Positions 60,501-64,000 of a stretch of DNA of 64,000 nucleotides are shown here, piece by piece. The notes under the pieces were generated by a model. The model did not search any database. It was not told the DNA's origin and saw only the letters and a program-made list of their open reading frames with translations. A program made the position numbers and the translations under genes. The first letter of the stretch is position 1. Each line of letters opens with the position of its first letter. Source of the DNA: Hydractinia symbiolongicarpus (taxonomy: Eukaryota > Cnidaria > Hydrozoa > Anthoathecata > Hydractiniidae); assembly GCF_029227915.1 (NCBI RefSeq), contig NC_079875.1:23307001-23371000 (forward strand), given 5' to 3'.

Positions 60501-63027
60501 CGCAAATATTTGTTGTATTTTAACCCATTTCATACTCTTTGTGTGTCATTTCCTTTATTTCCAGATGGCATGTTACATTGGGAAGCGACATCCGTGAAAG
60601 ATCACCGTTCGAGCTTCTGCTATCAAGCCCCTTCCACAGACATCGAGATGACTGCGTATTCCATGATGGCTTACATTGGTGGCCAATCGCCTTTCAAGTC
60701 AAAAATTGAACATTTGAAAATTGTAAAGTGGTTGGTGAAGCAAAGGAACCCATTTGGTGGATTTGCATCCACGCAGGTTAGCTTGTACTTATTACAATGA
60801 TATTATGAAATGACTTTTTAAATTATACGTCCTCTGAAGAAAGATACCCAGTTCAAAATATACTATCCACAAAGTACGGTGATAGGATTCCTTTTCAGCC
60901 AAGGTAATACTGGTGGGTACCTAAATATAGTTAAGGTTCGTCATTTTCGACTCATTGCGTGTAATACCTTGTTTGCACTTCAATTTTTATTTTTTTTTAA
61001 ATTACTTTTTTAAGGCGTTGTTTGTTTTGTTTTGTTTTAAATATTCTTTAGGTTTGTTTGAGGCGTTACATAGTAAATATTGATTCTGTTTTGTAGGACA
61101 CGTGTGAGAGTTAAAACTTCATTACAGTATTCTCCAGTTTCTACTGTAAAAAGATTTTACAAGCAATATTACTTGTAGGACACATGCGTAGGACTTCAAG
61201 CCTTGTCACAATATTCAGCTGGTGCGATTTCAAACCTTACCATTATGGCAACAACTCCAACTGGTTTCTCGAAGGAGTTTAAAGTTCGCAATGATAATAA
61301 GCTGCTTCTACAGAGAGCTGTACTTCTAAACGTACCAACCAACATTAGTATACAAGCAACTGGTGATGGATGTACTTTAGTGCAGGTTTGTTTGTTGTTG
61401 TTACTTTCTACCTACCTGCCTGCCTGTCTACCTGTCTTCCTACATTGATCCAATTTGTGTGTTGCTTACTTACTCTTCAGGCGAACGTAAAATACAATAT
61501 ACCTGTACCTAAGGAGAAGCCTTCGTTTTATTTGGATATTACAGTTGAAGAATTAAAAACAATCAATTGTGAGCATAAGATTAAAGTTTGTGGAAGGTAT
61601 GTTAGTTTTTTGAGCATTTGATCACAGTCTTTTTTTCTCAAGTACAAATATGAAATTAGATATTTTAATAATTCCTTAGCTATATGAAATCTGGAAAATC
61701 CAACATGGCACTCATCGATGTTAACATGGTGTCGGGATTCGAACCAATCGTTAGCGAGTTGGACATGATTATGCAGTCAACCAGTGCACCATTTTCATAT
61801 TATGAATTCATTGATGGTGTTTTGTCCATTTATTTTGATGATGTAAGTAGCTTTTAAACGATAATGTTTAAGGTATAATGTAAAATCCGGATTTTCACGA
61901 TTTCAGTGTAACCTACCAAGCTTCTTTTTGTTAAGCTGTCTAATAAGTTTAATTCATTACCTGCAATATGCTTGCTATACTCCATGCTACTGAACCACAT
62001 TTTCTCGTTGGTACACGATATTTTCTCGTTACTACACGATAGTTGCTCGTTACTACACGATATTTGCTCGTTACGACACGATAGTTGCTCCTTACCACAC
62101 GTTTTTCGCTCGTTACTGCAATCAAATTAGTTTATGCACTCCCAAACATAACAATTCAAGAAAACATGGATGGAAGTTTAATCCTTTTCATATTTCTTTC
62201 AGTTGGACCAATCATCTACATGTGTAACATTTAAAGTTGAACAAGTAGCAGAAGTTGAAGGACGAAAACCCGCTGCAGTGAAGTTGTATGACTACTATGA
62301 CACTGGTGAGTACTTTTTGTGAGTTAATGGAACTGAAAACAATTATTCAGCCGGAAATTCTTTTTTCGATTTATTTTGGAGTATTTATTTTTTGCGCACC
62401 TGGGAACCCGCTCACTACCAGGCAATATGTTAATGATGCGCAAAGTGGTTCTTCAATATAATTTACACTGATTATTTTCTGTTGAAATGAAAAATACGGA
62501 TGTGCTATGATAAAAATTCACCTATGTATGCACACCATCCGAATAAACTATCTGCGTTCATCACTAAGATATTATCGCACGTAGTGTTGTGGATTCGTCT
62601 GCGGCTTCCAGTTCTGGTGACCGAGGATCGAATCCTGCTCACTGCTAGGTAGTATGTTAGTGATGCGCAAAGTACTTCTTTTTCAATATAAATAAAAGCA
62701 TGCTCAACTGTTTCATTATCATCAATGTCTTGAGAGTTTAGCTAAGCTTCTTCTGCGCTCTGAATTATGCACTATGCAATTTCGTGTGTTAACGAAACGC
62801 AAATCGATTATGACATCAAATATTTTCGCACGAATCTAAACGTGATTTTCATGAAATGCAGCAAATGATGCTGATTGATCTGTTTGTGAAGTTGGGTGTT
62901 GTTCACGACAAATTTTGAGAGCTAACAACGAATGGCCATTCCACGTATGTACGATTTTTTTGCTTTAGACAAGTCAGCCACGACAATGTACAACGTTGAG
63001 AGGTGTCCAGAAATCAACGCAGCATAA
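25747..63027 (+). CDS. Gene B: complete alpha-2-macroglobulin/CD109/TEP-like thioester protein
   Basis: Exons: 25747-25805, 30783-31114, 31608-31660, 31863-31886, 32180-32231, 32554-32627, 33057-33096, 33277-33361, 47422-47536, 47790-48008, 49504-49782, 50624-50800, 51564-51752, 52033-52182, 52605-52733, 57065-57116, 57266-57443, 57641-57869, 57954-58341, 58695-58871, 59382-59463, 59540-59696, 59914-59988, 60171-60330, 60565-60776, 61179-61385, 61481-61596, 61680-61842, 62203-62305, 62969-63027. They total 4335 nt, 1444 residues, the usual size for the family. Signal peptide ~1-18; MG1-MG6 ~20-660 (YVLPKFEV at 211-218); bait ~676-720; thioester Cys962-Gln965; candidate catalytic His1076 in HKEM; receptor-binding domain ~1299-1425. 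There is no C-terminal NTR domain or hydrophobic GPI signal, so a soluble secreted product is likely. Exact A2M/CD109/TEP placement is open. Confidence 0.92.
26240..26900 (-). mobile_element. Penelope-like retroelement remnant with GIY-YIG-type end
   Basis: On the minus strand, 26461-26270 encodes LKTVPPSL..., [16 protein letters not shown] and [16 protein letters not shown], the typical start of the GIY-YIG endonuclease that closes Penelope-like elements. Upstream on the same strand (about 26645-26465), translatable sequence continues with [17 protein letters not shown]. The fragment is truncated and lies in gene B intron 1. Confidence 0.6.
27031..27116. repeat. MITE with CCAACCTCGTTC..GGGC ends
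   Basis: The left end is CCAACCTCGTTCATAGGGC and the right end GGCCCTGGAGAAGGCTGG. It is an imperfect inverted pair about 85 nt long, in the same family as 19161-19254. Confidence 0.5.
27490..27530. repeat. (ATT)n microsatellite
   Basis: A nearly pure trinucleotide run of about 12 units in gene B intron 1. Confidence 0.95.
27531..29400. other. Gene B intron 1, anonymous sequence
   Basis: Several 60-90 codon open stretches occur on both strands (for example 27772-28038 and 28232-28717), overlapping and without recognisable domains. I see no supported gene here. Confidence 0.4.
29419..29495. repeat. Degenerate CAACCTCG-family MITE
   Basis: CCAGCCTCCACCAGGGCC on the left faces GTCCTGGGATCGAGGTTG on the right. 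Confidence 0.45.
29550..29860 (-). mobile_element. Second BEL/Pao RT remnant (duplicate of 18540-18710)
   Basis: The stretch AGTGTTACTTTCTGATTGGC and about 170 nt around it match 18560-18705 closely. It is the duplicate of the same fossil, further decayed and truncated. This dates the BEL/Pao insertion before the tandem duplication. Confidence 0.6.
31310..31375 (-). repeat. Possible tRNA-like SINE head
   Basis: Read on the minus strand, GGCGCCGTGGTTTAGTGG followed by TTATAACTCTCG looks like the 5' half of a tRNA with an A box, but no good B box follows. It is probably a SINE fragment in intron 2. Confidence 0.3.
34178..34423 (+). repeat. Helentron-like fragment (hairpin end plus TCTATATAATAATACACCAG end)
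   Basis: The hairpin GTCCCGTGGAAGAAACCAC at about 34197 is followed by sequence matching the start of the 24140 repeat. At 34337 an opposite-type end, CTATATAATAATACACCAG with GTCTGTCTGTC, is juxtaposed. It appears to be two abutting partial elements. Confidence 0.4.
34424..39312 (-). mobile_element. Family R repeat, inverted copy or copies with nested insertions
   Basis: It starts CTATATATTAATACACCTTGTG, the reverse complement of the 25497 end, and continues with blocks matching 24140-25497 in inverse order (for example 35620-36120 and 36780-36900). It reaches hairpin sequence GGATTCTTCCACGGG at 39286-39300. Two overlapping partial copies (to about 38170, and 38170-39312) and a MITE at 37245 are nested inside. 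Limits are approximate. Confidence 0.5.
37245..37924. repeat. MITE with ~55-bp terminal inverted repeats
   Basis: The ends begin TAATACTTTAAA and share CATATACATGGTCGTTCAGC before diverging after TTTTTATGGTA. The right end at 37865-37924 is the inverted copy. TA at both borders is compatible with a Tc1/mariner-type target. It sits inside the inverted R copy. Confidence 0.7.
39493..39913 (-). mobile_element. Helentron-like unit, tandem copy 1
   Basis: It ends with GTGGATTTTTCCACGGGC then TTTATCGACTAG. Its body (AACTAGGGACTACCTGGGACC, GACGTCAGCAAAATTTTT, ACCACATGATCATGTACATT) is repeated in the next unit. The left limit is approximate. Confidence 0.5.
39916..40604 (-). mobile_element. Helentron-like unit, tandem copy 2
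   Basis: It starts TCTATAATAATACGCCAG with GTCTGTCTG and ends with the hairpin GTGGAATTCCCCACGGGCC followed by TTATCGACTAGT. It directly abuts the previous unit head to tail and shares its body, a layout known for Helentron/HINE arrays. No coding capacity. Confidence 0.5.
41039..42958. mobile_element. 1.92-kb DNA transposon with 7-bp target duplication, P-superfamily-like ends
   Basis: Outer direct repeats GTGTAAA (41032-41038 and 42959-42965) flank 30-32 bp inverted repeats starting CATAGTCA and sharing GAGAGATAGTCTGGGTA. Terminal CA and a 7-8 bp duplication fit P-type transposons, but the family is not proven. The only gene is the zinc-finger ORF at 41150-42367; no complete transposase is present. 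The near-perfect ends and intact ORF suggest a young insertion. Confidence 0.85.
41150..42367 (+). CDS. C2H2 zinc-finger protein encoded by the transposon
   Basis: This is an intact 405-residue ORF in a single exon, starting 111 nt inside the left end. It has an acidic N-terminus (1-50) and one C2H2 finger (Cys54, Cys57, His70, His75). A middle region follows, and then C-terminal motifs [28 protein letters not shown], and a tail with [18 protein letters not shown] and [12 protein letters not shown]. Those C-terminal patterns resemble the ends of P/THAP9-like and other cnidarian transposon-encoded proteins (from memory, not searched). No complete catalytic triad can be recognised. It may be an accessory DNA-binding protein, an internally deleted transposase, or a host-derived cargo gene. 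Confidence 0.75.
   Translation: MAAAKEDFLYGEDLNAILEAIDEDILLSNSDFDVELTTVVNDIPEEDTKVTFSCSLCPKVCVSKRGLTRHTNAKHSDHDKGDSAGSGDRDFKEAEKMLHPLYFKKYMEEAVSKLAGDECYPSEITNEFKMFKVGGLDNVLPSYALVKDLIKSFDGDAEKFYPLFYKNILDIEHPFGSSLSRNCSVLLGFELANLVLCHLSGSTYKDDLLQVSNKSSYTFSEKELSVISYLGGYVFSTMYRRIRFSSRKTSQHIYHQQYLAILLAGKSEDTQDIPQNKLVNARDRGGLWKVKKEVVLIFTSAEELFRSYTSKSCSKIDSKDIVSCLMKNFDVKSNFNKILQLCTVSLNKEVSLNLLEDLLLLFVRVRTFSYVKDKQQLHKIASDAKKSKSLRTELKKKTSSLDQGH
44915..44965 (-). repeat. Possible SINE B-box fragment
   Basis: On the minus strand, GGGGTTCGATTCCTC fits the pol III B box, next to CCCGGG-type acceptor-like sequence. No A box is clear. Confidence 0.3.
45020..45203. repeat. Two-copy ~100-bp tandem repeat
   Basis: A unit starting ATTAAAAACCAGACTTTTAA appears twice (about 45020 and 45121) with few differences. 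Confidence 0.85.
45208..45965. mobile_element. TTAA-flanked MITE, piggyBac-like, with GC-rich sub-terminal blocks
   Basis: TTAA at 45204-45207 and 45966-45969 flanks inverted ends CCCTATTCGGTCCGGGG. Just inside each is a G- or C-run with GCGGATTCCGC on the left and GCGGAATCCGC on the right. Ends starting CCC with TTAA duplication fit piggyBac. The interior resembles, in reverse, the anonymous block at 11250-11830 and 20900-21920. No coding capacity. Confidence 0.75.
46576..46702 (+). mobile_element. Short Helentron-like unit
   Basis: It begins ACTAGTCGGTAGCCCGTGG, pairing with CCACG as a hairpin, and ends GGTAATATAATATAG. Confidence 0.5.
46703..46879 (+). mobile_element. Short Helentron-like unit, abutting the previous one
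   Basis: It begins ACTAGTCGTTAGCCCGTGG and ends with CAGACAGACGG then TATTATTATAG. It directly follows the 46576 unit with no spacer. Confidence 0.55.
48009..49503. other. Gene B intron 10
   Basis: AT-rich sequence with no recognisable repeat ends. An open stretch at 49235-49438 has no identifiable domain. Confidence 0.5.
50265..50350 (+). repeat. Possible SINE B-box fragment in gene B intron 11
   Basis: GTCTCGGGTTTAAACCCCG resembles a modified pol III B box. The rest of the intron (49783-50623) shows no features. Confidence 0.3.
53439..54030. repeat. Nested MITE with GAAATTAACG sub-terminal repeats
   Basis: The inverted ends are CTTATTCCATGAAATTAACG. Several further copies of 'ATGAAATTAACG' or its complement lie just inside both ends (53458-53525 and 53890-54020). 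It sits inside the long-arm element. Confidence 0.7.
53936..55330 (-). pseudogene. Decayed element-encoded gene, unrecognised
   Basis: Minus-strand stretches at 55327-55067, 55060-54872, 54855-54670 and 54478-53936 appear to be consecutive pieces of one protein broken by stops. The first has [10 protein letters not shown] and NCVLCTKK, suggestive of a Zn-binding His/Cys module. The second has [19 protein letters not shown], similar in style to uncharacterised transposon-linked proteins common in cnidarians. The C-terminal end of the last piece is read through into the nested MITE. No function is assigned. Confidence 0.45.
57065..57443 (+). CDS. Gene B bait-region exons 16 and 17
   Basis: Exon 16 (57065-57116) ends FSDC plus one base at donor GTATGAG; reading on would hit a stop at about 57149, so a split is required. 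Exon 17 probably starts at 57266 (acceptor TTTTTTTAG). An alternative acceptor at 57250 is in the same phase and would add five residues. The roughly 42-residue variable part is basic and contains RREQR, a minimal dibasic-type cleavage pattern, then joins [18 protein letters not shown], shared with gene A. Confidence 0.75.
58695..59696 (+). CDS. Gene B thioester exons 20-22
   Basis: Exon 20 (58695-58871) carries [10 protein letters not shown] with thioester Cys962 and Gln965. Exon 22 (59540-59696) ends GMVHHKEMK; the second His (1076) aligns by pattern with the catalytic His of complement C3 (H-x-E-M). Exons 20-22 are spliced in phases 1, 2 and 0 as in gene A. Confidence 0.88.
61481..63027 (+). 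CDS. Gene B C-terminal exons: receptor-binding domain and tail
   Basis: Exons 61481-61596, 61680-61842, 62203-62305 and 62969-63027 encode the A2M receptor-binding fold ([19 protein letters not shown], then [15 protein letters not shown], then YDYYDTG). A short tail follows with one Cys, ending EINAA. There is no NTR domain as in C3-C5 and no GPI signal. Confidence 0.88.
62000..62120. repeat. ~21-bp minisatellite in gene B intron 28
   Basis: About six imperfect units of TTGCTCGTTACTACACGATA occur in tandem. Gene A has nothing like it in the matching intron. Confidence 0.85.
62390..62700 (+). repeat. Two related SINE-like fragments in gene B intron 29
   Basis: GCTCACTACCAGGCAATATG (about 62410) and GCTCACTGCTAGGTAGTATG (about 62637) begin related 50-nt blocks, both including GATGCGCAAAGT. 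The second is preceded by GAGGATCGAATCCTG, a good pol III B box, and a weak A-box region. They are probably a tRNA-derived SINE in two partial copies. Confidence 0.45.
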
Positions 63028-63339
63028 AGAAACTACTGCTGACAGGACCGGAAAAATAACTTTTGACTGTTTAGTTTTGTTGCTAAGCATCAATGTGTTA
63101 TTGTGAGCCAATCATTTTGAATTATTATTAACCAATCATTTTGTAATTATTCTGTAGTCTTTTTGTGTGTGTAACTTTAAGATTTTATACCGATGTTCTT
63201 AATTTTATACCTTTATACCTTGTCGAATGTGTATTTTCGTCTCATCTTATCTTTCTTAGATCGTCTCAAAAGGTCTTTTTCATGCAACAGAAAGTTTAGC
63301 GTGAAAGTAAAGTTTGATAATTTAGCACCACAAAAAATC

Positions 63340-63395
63340 ACGCTTAGTGTATGTACATTGTCGCTCGTGAGCGACAATGTACATACACTAAGCGT
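63340..63395. repeat. 56-nt perfect palindrome downstream of gene B
   Basis: Arms of 27 nt (63340-63366 and 63369-63395) are exact inverted copies with only GT between them. The arm starts ACGCTTAGTGTATGTACATT. It lies 313 nt past the gene B stop, either within or just beyond the 3' UTR. Confidence 0.9.
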
Positions 63396-63699
63396 CAGGA
63401 ACACCCATTTTTTACTTAAAATTTAAAATGGCAGATAAGTCGATTTTCGAAAGTCAACAAAAGCGAACATTTATTTATTTACGTTATTTGGCTTTTAAAA
63501 TATTACTATGCAAAGGATGGAACATGTGGTTTTAGGTTTGACATATATTGACGTCAATGCATTGGGAATGGTGGAACCAGTTTAGTATATTCCGTCAGGA
63601 TTGGTATTTATATTATTATTAGATGGGTTTACAAAATGTTACTTGACAAATACTCAGCCTCAACGTTCTTTAAAGAACAATACATGGTCAGACACGAGA

Positions 63700-63965
63700 T
63701 AGAAGGTCAGGTTGATTCCGATAGATAAAAGGAGATTAGAGAAACATTGTGGAATCTAAAGAACCAGTTATCATCAAACGCAAGAACAGCAGCCATATGG
63801 TTGTCTTACCTTGACTACATTACCCTTATAAGACAGTTCATTCTAGCCAAACGTACCTTATATTACTCTAACAGTACTCGTATTAATGTACAAAGAGTCA
63901 TGGAACTGCAGTCTACTCTCGATAAGTGGACCCTCCACGGGACCGAAAAAAATGTTTCCACTTAA
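63700..63965 (+). mobile_element. Fragment of a transposon-linked repeat protein
   Basis: The stretch SSNARTAAIWLSYLDYITL followed by IRQFILAKRT resembles a motif of multicopy uncharacterised proteins in cnidarian genomes (ARTA-x-W-x-x-Y...F-x-x-AERT). The match ends at about 63860 and the rest is unrelated. It is a degraded fragment at the window edge. Confidence 0.35.
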
Positions 63966-64000
63966 CGAATGTACCACTTATCTGAATTGCTCGATAAGTG

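Noticed and set aside
62000-62120. Regular ~21-bp repeats considered as a CRISPR-like array
   Set aside because: Units are directly tandem without unique spacers, in a eukaryotic intron; it is a minisatellite.

Overview
The window is AT-rich animal DNA: many short exons with GT-AG introns, dense transposon debris, and no bacterial operon structure. The repeat types (THAP-type Kolobok, pogo-like, BEL/Pao, GIY-YIG Penelope-like and Helentron-like pieces, plus 'CAACCTCG..CCCAGG' MITEs) suggest a cnidarian, possibly a hydrozoan. The species is an inference.

The host content is a tandem pair of thioester-containing alpha-2-macroglobulin/CD109/TEP-family genes, both on the plus strand. Gene A (415-9807) enters from outside the window; 14 exons remain, giving 815 open codons from the bait region to the C-terminus. 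Gene B (25747-63027) is complete. I could join 30 exons with consistent phases into 4335 nt (1444 residues), with a signal peptide, MG domains, bait region, GCGEQN thioester (Cys962-Gln965), a candidate catalytic His (1076) and a C-terminal receptor-binding domain. The two genes share intron positions from the thioester exons onward, but their bait regions are unrelated in sequence and length.

Between A and B lies a tandem duplication of the 5' end of gene B (about 10985-20615 and 20640-31180). The downstream copy supplies exons 1 and 2 of gene B. The upstream copy is a broken leftover, with a 1-nt deletion in the signal peptide and a lost splice acceptor. Comparing the copies gives empty sites for later insertions: a pogo-like element with a HIRAN-like ORF (11892-13265), a decayed Kolobok transposon (13609-16665), and a 1.36-kb hairpin-ended repeat just upstream of the gene B promoter (about 24140-25497).

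Intron 8 of gene B is about 14 kb and is a nest of repeats. It includes a clean 1.92-kb transposon (41039-42958, 7-bp target duplication) with one intact 405-codon C2H2 zinc-finger ORF, a TTAA-flanked piggyBac-type MITE, and several Helentron-like pieces. Intron 15 holds a 3.7-kb element with ~0.5-kb terminal inverted repeats. Downstream of gene B is a 56-nt perfect palindrome. The strongest signals are the bait-region replacement between the two genes, a gene-conversion tract over their thioester exons, and the zinc-finger transposon.
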